From Lepidurus packardi (lineage: Eukaryota > Arthropoda > Branchiopoda > Notostraca > Triopsidae): 64,000 bases of DNA. Below, one piece after another: positions 47,594 through 61,130 of the stretch (within the stretch, counting starts at the first letter, position 1; each line of letters begins with the position of its first letter). Under the pieces are notes generated by a model. The model saw nothing but the letters and a program-made list of their open reading frames with translations, was not told the origin of the DNA and did no database searches. Position numbers and translations under genes: made by a program. The stretch is from positions 7,626,001 through 7,690,000 of the forward strand of contig JAKZAN010000004.1 in the NCBI GenBank assembly GCA_023053545.1, given 5' to 3'.

Positions 47594-49785
47594 CTGTACC
47601 GTGTTTGAATAGTAGAGAAAAGCCAGGAACAAAAGATAAGATTACAAACAAGCTCTTAAAGGATTACAAGTCAAAGATTAGATCGTACCCCGAGTCTTGT
47701 ACAAATTCAAAAAATTAACAGTACGTCGGAAATCATTCCAGTTGTCTCACTTGCTATCAACGTCCTTAAACGTCCTAATCATAAAAGCTTTAAAGTGAAC
47801 TAAACCAAAAAGAATTCGGGGAGAAAATACTGCGCCAGGAAGGAAGTGGGGGACGTCTTGCGTCTCTTTCGGTGAGATCAGTCCCAAGAAACCTCGCAGT
47901 TTTGGTTAACTGTGGGAAGAGCGGACAAACTTAAAAACTTGACGGCCTTATACGAAAAAGTTCCCCTAAAACCGAAAAAGCCCTGTACAGTCCACACCAT
48001 CCATAGCCAGCGTAAGCCAAGCGGAACGGTCGACGACCCAAGATACGAAACGCATCGGGCAGCAATCAAGATGGTCAGTATCACTACTCTAGGTGCTTAA
48101 CATTTTGGCCGGATAGGATACGGCGGTTATTTGGCATGCCATGTGGTGAAAATAACATTAAATCTCTCCTTGTTGGAGGAACCGAAGCTCTGGGGATGTA
48201 TACGCATAAAATGTCCAAAAGGAACAAAAGATGGCTTCCATTTAACTCGCCTAACAACAATTGTTAAGTTTTCGCTTCGGATTATGGTCGATCGCATGGT
48301 TAAGCTTGTCTTGGGCTGCCCAACCGCACACAGCAAAGCAAGACAGTGAACCTCGACTGCGGGAAGCTAGTCAGCAGTAATCCTAGCAGGAGCTGAGCCG
48401 GCAGGTAGCCATAACTACCACAGATTAGCCAGTATACAGTATAGTAAAAACCAGAAAGGAAGCAGGTGGTATCCATGTCCGTGAGCATGCATGCGCGCAT
48501 ATATCATAGATATTAAACAAACAGGCCCAATAGGTTACGTAAGAAAACACAACACTGAGAAAAGATAAAAGGACCTCCACTCCCGTGGGAAACCATTCCA
48601 CCTCACTTATGTACAGCGTCTAAAACTGTTTTCTGCCCGGGACCCGTGTACTTCCTGACCGGTGGATGTATGTATACGATTTGTAGGGGTTTGCCATTAC
48701 AGACTGTATCAGGAATCAGCCATTATAATGTTAGATGAATCTTACAAAGGCCTCCTCTTGTTGCGAAATTGCATATAGTGTTGTTTTGTCCCCCCAGCGT
48801 GTGCTTGTGCGGGGAAAATCCCTCCCACCAAACACGTTTTGGGTTTGTTTCCCTTCCAAAAATAGCACTCGTTCATTGGGCTTTCCTTGTTTGTTCCTCT
48901 TCTTCCGACTGCTTTTGTTTTCACGTTGTTCAGAAAATTGGATAACAAAGGATGCAAGAAGAAATGGCGGAAATATATAAAGATATCCCCCAAAGAAAAG
49001 GATGAAATGAGAAGGTGGAGGCGCGTTTCAGTATCCCGGGATACGCCCCCCTTTAATAGGGTTCGGTTTGGGTTAAGTTGGCGCTACGTACCAAGAATAG
49101 CATGGATTAATCCTTATCCGAATCACAACTAATATTCCGCGTAAAACTAGGATTGTAGTTCCGAATTTTCGTGTAAAGCGCCAATGCGCCAAGTTTTTAT
49201 AGGGGGTGCTTATAATTGTGTCGTTTACTTCGATTAAAACACGGATCACCGGAAAAGGGTACTTTAACAGACAAGCCTTTTCCTTTACAGAGAATTGACT
49301 CCACAGTTCCACGTGTTATCCCACTAAGCTTTATATTGAGTGTCAAATAAAAACTTCACACACTCATCCACGCTGTACAAGTTCACCAATGCATAGTTGG
49401 AAAGCAACTGACTAGTCGACAAGGAAACGAGCTGACAGCCCTTTGGGGTTCCGAAGAGCGACCGCGGCCAATTCGGCTCGGCTCAAGTACCTACCGGGGC
49501 TAAAGGCAGGGTCACATTTGACAGACCAGCGAGTGCGGCGAGTGAAAAATAGTGGGGGGAGGAGGAAAGGACTCTTGGAAGAACTTTTGGGAAGCAAAAC
49601 AAAACTTCCTTCGCTAGGAGCATAAGGTGTGGCTTATAAGAAGCTGGATTCTGAAATTTTTACCTGAACCTTTTTTCGCATGCGTTATATGCTTTACATG
49701 GACTGGACCGCGTTTTCATCCCCTTTAGTGTAAAGGCAAGGCCATATTATGGACGGGTCAACCCAACCCCGGGTGATGATACACC
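47594..49785. other. No supported gene; probable upstream or intron of Kruppel-like factor
   Basis: No recognised coding sequence on either strand. Short open frames near 47878-48500 overlap on both strands and carry no family motif. Any upstream exons of the minus-strand Kruppel-like gene should lie here or further right. Confidence 0.4.
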
Positions 49786-50109
49786 TTAGACCGAGAGGTG
49801 CTTTCCTTGTTCGAACTTAGGGTATTGCTTGATGCTTGTTGTTGGTAAAAGGTTCTTGGCTTTGCTAGACGACACCAAAACTCTAGGTGTGGTCAGGGCA
49901 GTTTTTCTTGCACAGATTAGGCTAAATAGGCTCGCACATGTTTCCCTTTCTTTTCCCCTCGAAGGTTTCTCAGAGACATGTCTTGACTGTCTCGGGCATT
50001 CCAACGAAGGCCGACACTCATGGTAGGTAGTAGTACTCTTGTTTGCCCTCCACCATGCCGCTGAAGCTGAGTTGTTTAGTTGCTGCTGTTGCAAGCTGAA
50101 GCTGCTCAT
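49786..50109 (-). other. Candidate amino-terminal exon (weak)
   Basis: A minus-strand open frame of 107 codons begins MSSFSLQQQQLNNSASAAWW, a Gln/Ser/Asn-rich start of the sort seen in transcription factors. It lies upstream of, and on the same strand as, the Kruppel-like gene. I found no donor that would join it in phase to the exon at 47593, so it may be chance or may use an intermediate exon. Confidence 0.2.
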
Positions 50110-51339
50110 CTTTCAAGACAAAAAAATGGCTTGAAATTCTATCTTTTATTTTACTTTTGCTTAAGAGTTATGAGCACGGTATGTTAGACTTGGTAAGTAA
50201 TTTCAGGCACTTGGTATCTTTTATGCCAGTAAAGAAATGGTAAAATTAGGATAAAATTGTAGATTACGACACAAATAGAATTTGAAGGTGATTCACCTGT
50301 CGAGGTTTGCAATATTACAAGTAAAATATGGTAAACGGTGTTATAATTAGAAAATAGTAAATATTCACGTAAATTTATTTATTTTTATAGCTTTAGGGTT
50401 ATAGTTTTTAAATTATCTTATTTATGGCAGCGTTACAGTGTGTAGAGTTGTTCTGGCTAACTTTTGTGACTAGGATAGTACCTGTAGTACCCACGTGGGG
50501 CAACTTTGGCGACAACAGGTCGACAAAGCGGAGGAGTAAATACAAGAGCCGAAAACAAGTTTCTTTTAACGGTATAGAGGATTTTTGAATTCTGACACAA
50601 CGTTGGCGACCAGGGCAGGGTAATCTGATGGATCATCTCATCCCGGATCTGGCCGCTCCCCCCTTGTAAGGGGACTGGCAAGAATGACAGTGAAAACGAC
50701 CTTTTGGCTCTCCAGTCCAAGATTTTCTAATTGAGCATGGGTGTTGAACGACCATTTTGATTTCGAATGTTTGAGGAGCATCTTGAAGAAGCATTTTAGG
50801 ATCTGATGCAAGGGACCTTTACTAAGATTTTTTAAGAAAGTTACAGAGGCCAAATAACGTAACCATAACCCGCAATTAAGCAGGAGAATTGGTCAAGGTG
50901 TAGCCCTATAATTAAAGATTTTTTCTGGGTAGCTTTCGTGGAGAGATGGCAGAGATGGCTGCTGGTAGAGATAATAGTAAGACAGATGATGAAGATGGCC
51001 TTCGCATTGTTACAGAGTTGGCTTATCTTTTTCTCTTGAGGGACTGTGAAGGACTTCTCAAAGAGAAAAAGAGACTATATAGCTTTTATAATGTACCCAT
51101 TTGAATGCAACGAGTCCCTGGGTCATCTTCTCGCCTGCAGGTGATCATTACGTTGTGAACTACCTGTTGGGCGCAAGGTAAGCCACTCGGACTCGGACTC
51201 GATCGAGATAGCTGCACTTTGCTAGCGGACTTTGTCAGCACGGGCTAACCGTATAGCTCGTGTTTGCCAGGGTTGAAGGGAGGGTCCTTTGGCCCACCCT
51301 TAACCCCCCTCTGTTTTTTGAGGACTTTTCCTATTTTTC

Positions 51340-51420
51340 TTAAAATCCCTCTCTTTCTCTCTATTTTCCTTATTTTTTCTCTCTTTCTCATCCTTCATCC
51401 TCTCTCCTCTTTCTCCCTTG
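51340..51420 (+). repeat. CT-rich low-complexity tract
   Basis: Nearly uninterrupted pyrimidines made of CTCTCTTT and TTTCTC blocks. Confidence 0.8.
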
Positions 51421-52424
51421 TGCCATCTTCAGCGGCTGTTAAACGCTGTCTTGGGCCAAGTGGGTACCGTAAGGTTACGTGTAATACGTGTTACGGTCCC
51501 AAACACACCTTTTAGCCCCAAGCCACTTCTGGGTAACTCTTAGTTCACGACAAAGGCGGATGTTGTTGCTTCCCAGGTGTGTCTCGGCTTAGCTAAAGGT
51601 AAGAACGTATGGGGGAAAAGAAAGGATCTTTACCTGGAGGGTGCAGAAGGCTCGCTTGCTGGCTGACTCTTGCTTGAGCACCACCAACTTTTTTTTGTAA
51701 CTGGCATATGGGTTGGGCTGGGTCGGAAAGGGATGGAGAAAGATTTACCTGGCGCCTTGACGTGCCGGAGGAGACGAGCCAGCCAACGCCTTTGCCAACT
51801 CGTATTCATATGGCGTATCTTCTTCACTTCACTTGAGGAATTATTTTAGGGGCAATCCCGGGTGGGGCGAAGTAAAACGAAACGTGTGATATAACTTATC
51901 AAGTCTCTAAAATGTTAAAACAATAAGAGCTTGTTAGGCTGGTGCTGACGTTTTTTTTATTCGTCGGATTTCATGCACGGTGTTTTCATTTTGAAACCGT
52001 GTTTTGATAAATGGGAATTGAAACCGAATATCATTGACTGAGCGAAAGGGTTGCCGAAATTCGTGCTCTCCACGGCCCCAGAAACTTGTAAAAGCTTGTG
52101 CAAGAGACGCAAAAACGAGTTATATGATACTGAATTAGCTAACTTAATGTAGGCAAATTACAAAAGCCAGAAATTGTTGTCGGAACTTTACCGTAATAAA
52201 ACGGCGTTTTGTTTTACAATAAATGTAATTTCCTACTACTACTGATTGCACAATAACTTTGTTCTTAAAATGTTCTAATTCGAAAGCCGTTTACAGCAAG
52301 TTTTTCGTTATTTTAGAGCCTTTGAAGGACAATAGCCCCCGAATCATCAGTTGGGATGTTAATTGATGTTACTCTTTACTTCCCGTGCATACAACAGTCA
52401 ACAAAGCGTTCGGATATCATGGAA

Positions 52425-52470
52425 AGTGATACGTCAATGACATCAGAAAGCCACGTGGTCCTATTTTTTT
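52425..52470 (-). repeat. Dispersed repeat, fragment in reverse orientation
   Basis: Read on the minus strand, this gives CCACGTGGCTTTCTGATGTC followed by ATTGACGTATCA. It aligns with the left end of the repeats at 45.1 and 60.8 kb (CCACGTGGCTTTTTGACGTC and CACGTGGCGTTCTGACATC). Only this end is recognisable. Confidence 0.5.
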
Positions 52471-55400
52471 ATTTTCTTCATTTCTACTATATACTATATC
52501 GCGCATGATCTTTAAATATCTATCCCTAGAAACTAGTTTTTTTTGCTCTACTTTTTGGAAACGAAGTCTTTTATTTTTGGTAACTCTTGTCCCTTTAAAA
52601 ATATTGTTTTACAATTATTTATTTTAAAATAGAAAGTACAATGCATTTCTTTGGCAGTGTAGCCTCAAAACAATGCATCGTAATTTAGAATTAAAAATTG
52701 CACTGCCTGTTGCGCCAATAAATTCATAGAATCAACAATAAATCAATAAATTAATAATACAATGACTAACTCATAAATAAATAAGTCATGAAATTCATGA
52801 ATTTTAAGTAAATAATAAGAGATTTCGTATAACTAATGTAAATGATGCATAAATGGCACTTAAGCATATTGTTAAGTATAATATTCTATAACCGCAAATG
52901 AAATATTTTACATTTGACATCAGATTGCAAGAAATTTTAGAAATCTATTTTAGGAAAGCGAAAAAGAAATACCATTCATTTGCAAAGTATTTGTATTTTC
53001 TTGGAATTTCCTAACAGACAGAGTTCTATGATTTTAAAAATTTTCAGAAATTAAGGAGCAGTGTACACAATTATTATAACAAAGTTCTTGTGTCTAATCC
53101 TCTACAGTTATTACACAATTTGGTCTAGCATTGTGGGTTTACGACTTGTATTATTATTACCGTGAAAATCTGGCAGCCGGGTCGTTTTTATGTTTTCTTG
53201 TATGTAGGTTTTTACACACGTGGAGATGATAGTTATGTAAAATTGAACTCCGTGTCCAAATAGAACGAATTGGTTGCGCTTAGGGTATACGAACTTGAGC
53301 TACATTCCATATTCATAGTCCCATGTTGGAGTGTGTATACAGGAACGTTGTCAGGTCATACTTATAGGGAATCTTCCAAAAAAGAAAATGAGAGATATGC
53401 TCGTCACATTTAGAAGAGGATCTCACGGCAGATCGTGTGTATCCGGCTTTAGCCTGTCTTGCCGATGGTGATGAGCTGGGATAAACAGCTATGCTAAAAC
53501 ACTTTGTGACCTGTTTGTATATACACTATACAGGACTTCCAAATCAAGTTTGTGTCAGCAGGCCACAACTCCATCTTGCACCTAACTCTCTCTCTCGGCA
53601 TCTCATCTCTCTCTCTTCTCTCCTTCATCTTTTCACTAAACCGTTAGCTTATTAAGAAACGTCCAACACTATGGAATGTATAAGAAATGCTGAAATCTTC
53701 CTGCCTTTTTTCTACAACTTTTTCTACACTCCAACTTTTGAGTCCTGGCATAAAAAGAGAAGAGATTTATTAAAATCTTAAGGTTTTCTTTAGCAAAAAA
53801 TAAAATAAATAAAAAACCCGAAAGGATAGGCTTGAGTCGAGTTTAGAGGTAAGCGGCTGTGCATATAACGACACAAGTATTTTAGGATATGGGAACTGTT
53901 CGGAAGACCTCCCACGTGCTCATGTTGGTCGCACTTCGGTGCGCGGACCCGATTTTGAATTCACATTACAGCTTTTATGACTACATTAAAAGGCGATAGG
54001 GATTTATACGTTTTCCCTTGTACGGGGTAATACTTTTTGTATCGCTTCAGAACATTAGTACCTTCAAATTGAGGGATTAGTACTACAGCATAAGAATTTT
54101 TTGTTATGCTTACGTTTGTTTTAATCTATTTATTGGTCACATTGGCTGAGTTTGGTATACCAAGTTGTACTATATATATATGAAAAAGCTAGAGCAGGTT
54201 CCCTATCCAGTATTCCAATCTGAGTCCATTAAAGAAGCCATTGGTATTGCTTTGCTTCTGTCAGAGTAGAATACAACACAATCTCTTCGAGGTCAATCTG
54301 GCGAATCGAGTCTCGTCACTGTCCATGAAGAAGATACCCTTGTCCTACTGGCTCTAAACCTATATGACTATGGTTTCTATTTTTTATAGCGTCACTTTGA
54401 CTTCTTTTTGAAAAAAAAATAGATAACAAAAATAGTAAAAATAAAAAAAAACGAAAGGTAACTATCAGCTGGCCTTTTAGATAAGGTTTGCAAGGTTTTT
54501 GCGGCTCGTTGCTTTAATACCGGTGGACTGGTGAGTAATTGAGGGTTTTGCACTTTTATAGCGTATACTGTTTCCCTGGATTTTTCGAAGGCGTTTTCGT
54601 TAGTTCGCGAGATATATAGACCAGTAGGACTACAATGTGCACAGTAGAGCAAAACCAGAAGCTCATGCTGTCAAAAGAGTACCTGTTGCTCCATACTTCC
54701 AAGTGGAGGAGCTCTCGTCAGATTCCTATTACTATTCTATGCAAATGGACTGCCGATGAGAAGAAGCAGAAGCAGAGCAAAAAGAGTCGTTGCTATGACC
54801 TTACTTAGAACGTTCGAAAACATAAAAGCCCACCATCACTACTTTAATCAAGGTTGGGAACGTGATATCAAGTTTTCACTTTTCTTGCTTGGATTGTGGA
54901 GAATTGCGGTTCCATTCTAATGTGGCAAGTACAGATTTTAGGCAATTGACAAACGAAAACTTACCAGAAGGTATATAGGACGTGAGTTGAGATAATGGAA
55001 AGCTTTTTGGGGATTTGAATCGTGACTCTTTTTTGGTTTATATGCAACACCCCCGAAATGCATATGGATGAAGGCTAAAGTGAAGCCCGATAACCCAAAC
55101 AACCACCACGTCAATACAGAACTGGGTAATTCCAAATTCCCAATCATATGCTGTATGAACCGCTCCCCCCAGAGGCCCAAACATGTACTCTAGAGACCCA
55201 AACTTCTTCCAGCAATACTTTTTTATTGTTTTATTTTTAAGTATTTTTTCTTTTATTTTTTTAGTACCCAAAACATCTACGAGTTGTTATAGGAAAGCAG
55301 TTTGGATCGAGCGAAAATAGAAAAAGTTCCAAATTGGGTATTTTTAAACTTTTCAGTCTCATTACCGAAATTGGTCCATCGTGACCAAGTTGTATTTGGC

Positions 55401-58400
55401 CGATTACCATGCTAATGATAGCATTTTAACCGTGACAGGTCTCCCGCCAAAAATTCCGGTACATTGCTTGACGGGAAAACTAAAAGCTAATAGCATTTTG
55501 GATAACCCTTTGCAGTTTTCTCGTAATCTTCTCCTTTTTTCTCTTCTTTGATCGGCGAAGGAAAATTTTCCCATCTGTTGCGCCAAAATCAGGAGTCATA
55601 AATCTGCTAACTTTCTTCATGATTTCACACATTATTATTTCCTTTCTAACGTCCAATAATATTGTCTTCTTAAAGCGGCATTTTAGCCTGGCAGAGGAAT
55701 TGTCAGACTTAATTAACCTCGGGTAATAAAACACACTTATTGAGCCAAGTCACAAAAAAGCAAAACAAATGAAGCATTACGCTGCAACTTTCCGTACAAT
55801 TGTATTTCCAATAACGTTCTCTCCCAGTTATTGTGGATGGCGTCTTTAATTTTTTTTAGCATGGTTTTGACTTCGCAAATGAAAATCGGCATATATTAAA
55901 AAGAATCAGATAATTTACCATAAATATTCGTAAAAAGTGCTACAATATTCTAATTTTAAAGCTTTTCAGTGCTTTTTATTTGTAATATGATACATTGAAT
56001 TAAACTGTGAATTAACTTCAATTTAGTTTTAAGTTTATTTGAAACGGATTAGAAAATGGCCTCGTTATACTCATACTCATAGGCGTAGCAAATTAGGTTA
56101 GCATTGTAAACCTCTAAAAGGAATGGAGTAGAGTCCCGCGTCAAATGATTACTATTCATCTTTTTTGTTCCCCGCTTTTTTTTAAGAACATGTGAACTCT
56201 TCAAACAGAACCAAGTAAGAATGTCCCCGCCTTTTGCATCGCAGCCATCTGTGCTGTTGTGCATTTCCTACCACGCCTATTTTCCAGAATCCAGGTGACT
56301 TACCTTTCCAGATTTCTGCCGACTCATCGTGGTTGGTGCCTTAATCACCAAACTTTACATTCTGGTGTTCCTCTGCGTCCCTGGTGAAAGAACTTGCCTC
56401 TTGATCTGGCGTGCCTCGGAAAATAAGAGACACGGGAAACGCACGTTGGTTCAGACGTAACGGACGGAAAAGGAATACGTTGTACCCAGGAAACCCCGTT
56501 TGACTTTATGGAAGCTTGAATCTGGTGTATTTACATAACGATACAGATAGGTTGAATTTCCTTTCGAGAGTTTTGAGCTACTGGCATGCAAAGTTGGCTT
56601 GATCGAGCTTCCGAAATTATCTTGTACTAACCAGTGGATACCCCAAAGAAAGCCCGCTGAGTGACGGATGAATAGTGTGGGATTCATGCATGGGAACTGG
56701 GAAAGTCCCCTTTTATTTCCCCCGAGTTCAAAACTTCAAACTCTCCAAACCACATGGACCGAATGAATAGCAGGTGTTCTGTTATACTCCGTCAGATCTA
56801 GAATGCAAATGTCATTTTTAGCAAGTTTACTTTTATTTATTGTCTTTTTTGGGGGGTTGGGGAGGTTATACTCTCAATTCGGCATTCTATACTGTCATTG
56901 GAGCAATCCAGTGATACTAATCTATGGAACAATTTGATTTGCGACGTTGTGTTAAAAGAAGGGATATATACATGTATACAACCAGAGAGCTTCTCTTTTT
57001 GGGGAAGGGGGAAAGACATTGTGGTTCTGCACTGTCATTGTACCGAGATGCAATATTTCGATAAAGAGAAAAGCAGAACGTTCGGCGGACGAAAACTGGT
57101 CACGATAGAACCCAAAAGGAAATTAAGAACAGAGAGGGAAAAAAATATAAAGACAGGGTAAGGTGGCAGTAATTCAAGCTGCACTCCGCCCCATAATGAT
57201 CATTATGCTCAGAATGGCAATCATGTGTGGTTAAAATTTGTGCTCATTATTTCATAAAATTAAACAAAATAAATAAATTGACTGGAGAGAGAATGTAACT
57301 TCGCTATCTATACAATACACATAATACACAATGTACAATACAGTCCGATGTTTTTTAGTTACCTGATATTTTACCTTTAATGCCAGAAGAATTGTACAAT
57401 AAAACTACGTATACTAAAAAAAAAATCCTAGCATTTCCTTTTAGTGTGTGTATAGAGGACGAGCAAAAGCATTTGCAGGTTCCTAAAAGAGTTAGTATAG
57501 TGACGGTTATATGCGAAAAGAAAAGCCCAACAAACTGAACCGACCGTTTCGCTTCGTTTCCTTTCGTTAAGGGAAAAAAATTAGCCCCTAGGCAAGGGCT
57601 GGGCTCTGGCAGTTTTCCCATTTTCGGGATCTTTATTAGGCTATTCCAAACAGAGGGCATTGTCAAGTTCAAGGCTGGCGAGTTTGGTTGTTTTTCTGCT
57701 TTCTTTTTTTTTTGTGTGGGGGGCTCTATAACCCGCCTTCCTTACGGTCCCAACAGACTTTTGCAGAGGTAATAAACCTATGACAAAAAGGAAAAAACGG
57801 AAATCCCCACCATCATAACGAATTGCGGCTATGATTTCCAAGGAACAATTTCAGAGCTGCACTCGACCATTGTGGCTTGGTGTTCTTTCAGAATAAAACG
57901 CGAAGCAAACTTTTCAGGGGAAGCGATTGGAATATCTTTTCATTCGTGAGTATTAAAAAGCATTCCAGTAATGGAAGCATATACTGAGCGAATAGGAAAC
58001 GTTAATAAGTACACGTCTACATAAAACCAGAATGGAAGAAAGTGTGGGGTCATTAGCTCATTGCCCTTTTTTATTTGTAATATTCCTAAAATTGCTCACT
58101 TTACTTCGTCCATAACGGGTTCCCCAGGGTTTCCCTCCGCATCCCGTAAGAATGTGTCCTCGAAATTGTTGTTTTCCCTCTATTTTCCTCAACTGAAAAA
58201 TAGAGTACCCACAGCCGGTTCTAAAGAACATTTTTCTCTTTCCAGCCAGTTGTCACATTTTAGCTCTTAAGGAAAAAAAAATCAAATGAAATGAGTTGGA
58301 ATTGAAAGAAAGAAAGGGAAAAAAATCCTTCAATCTGAATTGTCCAGGTAATTAGTTGAGATTCAAGAACAGGGAACAGGGATTAGCAACTCATTATGAA

Positions 58401-58989
58401 CGTTCAATAGTTTATGGCTTGCAACATGTTTCAATTAAGAGGGGGCTAACCTGTCGAGGTGTGGAATTGCCAGTATGAATTCCAGAGTTTTCATCTTTTT
58501 TGTCCATTTGACGGTCTCTACACTTGGCGATGCTGGACACTGGAATTATTTCCTTGAATCTCTCTAGAGCTTTTTGGGTAAGTATAAAAAATAACAAGAA
58601 AAAAGGACAAAAAAGCGTCTGTATTTGGCTTGACTTGACGGTCTCGGTCAAGGTACAAGGCAATGGCCCAAAACAAAGGTGCATTGCCAACTTAACTGAG
58701 GTGTGGCACCTGCAGGCAACAATTGTAGTGTCGCGACGCCATTCCGAAAGACTCTTGAATTACCCTTGTTCTCCTTTCTTGGGTCCCTGGCGCCGCCAAT
58801 GTTTCATCGAGCTTTAATAGTTTTATATAATAGAATAACAGGCTTTTGTCGCCAACTTTGAACTAGCTAGTATTCTATCCACTCCTGGACACACAAAATA
58901 AGGGGGAAAAACAACATAATAAATCAAACATCCAAGTTGATGAATACGTCAGATTCGTTTAGCCAAGTCTGCTCTTGTAAGGATTGGAA

Positions 58990-59180
58990 CGCATTCCATA
59001 GCTCTGGAATCAGGGCAAATCAAGAAACTTAACAAGAAATACAAGATATAAGAATCAGAACAAGTTTGAGAAGTTTAAGAAATGACAAAGTTAACTAGTT
59101 GAACAAGAATTAGGAAACCTAGCAAGTCTTAAAAGCAAGTTTCCAAGAGTATTGACAAATGGGTATTTAGCAAGTTTAAA
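58990..59180 (+). repeat. Degenerate short-motif repeat
   Basis: A purine-rich stretch where short motifs such as AACAAG, CAAGTTT and AAGAA return at irregular spacing. No clean period can be assigned by eye. Confidence 0.35.
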
Positions 59181-60784
59181 TTTTGTAACAACTTTTTTCA
59201 AGAAATTCCCAAAATGGGAAGAGGATAAGTGAAAAATAAGTAGGCTTGGAAGGTAGTAATTTGAGAGCTTTCCTTTACTGGTACAATTTAAATCAAAAGA
59301 GGATTCTTGGATTCGACAATTTGCGTAGCCTGGGGTACTTTGGGTGTGGTCTAGTTCATTGACTTGGGATGTCATGCCTTGCAATGTTGAACCTAATTGC
59401 CCGCGAGTGTTTCCTTCCGAGTCAGAGAGATCTCCTTTTCGGCAAATACATGTGCGCGTGTCAATGCCGAGTTTTCTCAATGTCAAACTATGTATCATTT
59501 CATTTGATACCCAGACATAAAAAAGGAACAAAAGCCAAAAGTATCAGCCAGTGATGACTCAGCTCCTTATGCTGCACTATCTTAGGTGTTAATGTGTTAC
59601 CAATCAATAATTGTTTTCCGAGTCAGAGTTGAACTTACTTTCCTTTCCGAAAACCTTGAAAAAATCCAGGATTCTGACTATTCAATATTCAATACTTTTA
59701 TAAGCTTCTAGGGTCGTAAAACGCATGACACATTCGCTCCTTTGGCCTTATTCAATCGTAAGTTACCAAACGAGGCTCTTTGAAGGCGTAGATAATGTAC
59801 CACGACAAAAGGTTATTTTAATTGAAAAACACCTGTTGCATTTGGTTAGCCATCCCTAGTGCACCATGTATCTGCAGGTGTGGACTGCACTATTGCTATC
59901 TTGGATCGGCATCCTGACGTGGCCAACAAATGGAGCTAATTGGGAGATGGAAAGCATCATGTCGGCGTCGGTCTGATTCTCGTGTGTGTTAAAAGAGTTC
60001 ATTTTCTTATAGCATGAAAGTATTTATCTGTACGTCTCTCAAATTATCGGCACGTTACTTATTATCTCCATGATAGGAAAAAAGAAAACAAGAAGGAAAG
60101 AAAAGAATAAGAAAATAATATTTTCGAAGATTTTCTTTTTTTTTACACTTTTGCTATAATGTCAGACAGGAGCTTATTAATGGGCTAATGAAGGTCGACA
60201 AGGAAAATGCCAAAGCATGACCGAGTGTAAATCCTGCTCATATAGACATGGTAAAACTTGAGACGCGTAGAAGAATTGACGGAATATTATTAGAGCCACA
60301 CCTTAGCATACCTTACCTTTCCTGTTGTTCCTTGCTGCTTCCTAAATAGAGTGTCAGCACCCAAATTACTACAAATAATTAATAGCCTAACTAGGAAAGA
60401 CAATCTAAAGATGCATAAATTAAGAAAAACGCGAGCAGTATACAAATACAATATACAGCATTATACCGATTCTCCACGTAAAAGGTTATGGCTTCAAACC
60501 CCGATGGCAATTGGCAGCTAAGGTTGATTTATATTCTTCGTGTCTTTTACGCGTAAGGATGCTCATTACATTCGCAAACCTTTATCACAACTTTAGTCAC
60601 TTTTAGTTCAACTTGATCTATCGACAAACCAGCCTCTCGAAAGAACTAAAACAGACAAAACCTTAAAAGGCAAACATTTTACAAAAAGCATCTTTGTCCT
60701 AAACAATAGAACAAAAAATCTAATGACTTTAGTGATGTCTTTCTTCTGTCATGCGTCAAGTACTGATTAAGTTATTAAAGAACT

Positions 60785-61130
60785 AAATTTCAAAAATGAG
60801 ATCACGTGGCGTTCTGACATCATAGTTGCATGATACCCGAGACTTACAGTTTCCATGGAAATAAACAGTAGCCATGGTACAGATGCCCCAAGCCATGTTA
60901 CGACACGCATGTGACGTCTGACCCGAAGTTTGCATGCCAATAACTCGCGAACGGCTATTTACAAAAATAATAAAATAGGCTTACCGTTCTTAGAGTCATG
61001 TACTTTGCGAGCATTCATTGAAAATCTTAGCATGCACTATTTTGGTGGCTATGACACGTCAATGACGTCACGATCAAAGGTTTGCATGCCAATAACTCAT
61101 GAATGGCCACTCATATACTGTAGAAACACA
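60785..61130. repeat. Dispersed palindromic repeat, copy 2 (partly duplicated)
   Basis: It begins TGAGATCACGTGGCGTTCTG and contains ATGTGACGTC and ACGTCAATGACGTCAC cores. The segment GTTTGCATGCCAATAACTC followed by an AATGGC- or AACGGC-type block occurs twice inside it (60929 and 61080) and once, diverged, at 45283. Local tandem duplication inside a dispersed family fits best. Confidence 0.55.

Noticed and set aside
51600..51830. Minus-strand CAG/GTAAAT and CAG/GTAAAG donors as 5' UTR exons of the Kruppel-like gene
   Set aside because: Good-looking donors, but no matching exon starts or coding frame that links to 47593. Chance cannot be excluded.
59091..59531. 146-codon minus-strand frame in the right-hand desert
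   Set aside because: It runs through a degenerate ACAAG/AAGTTT repeat, which avoids stops by composition. No domain seen.
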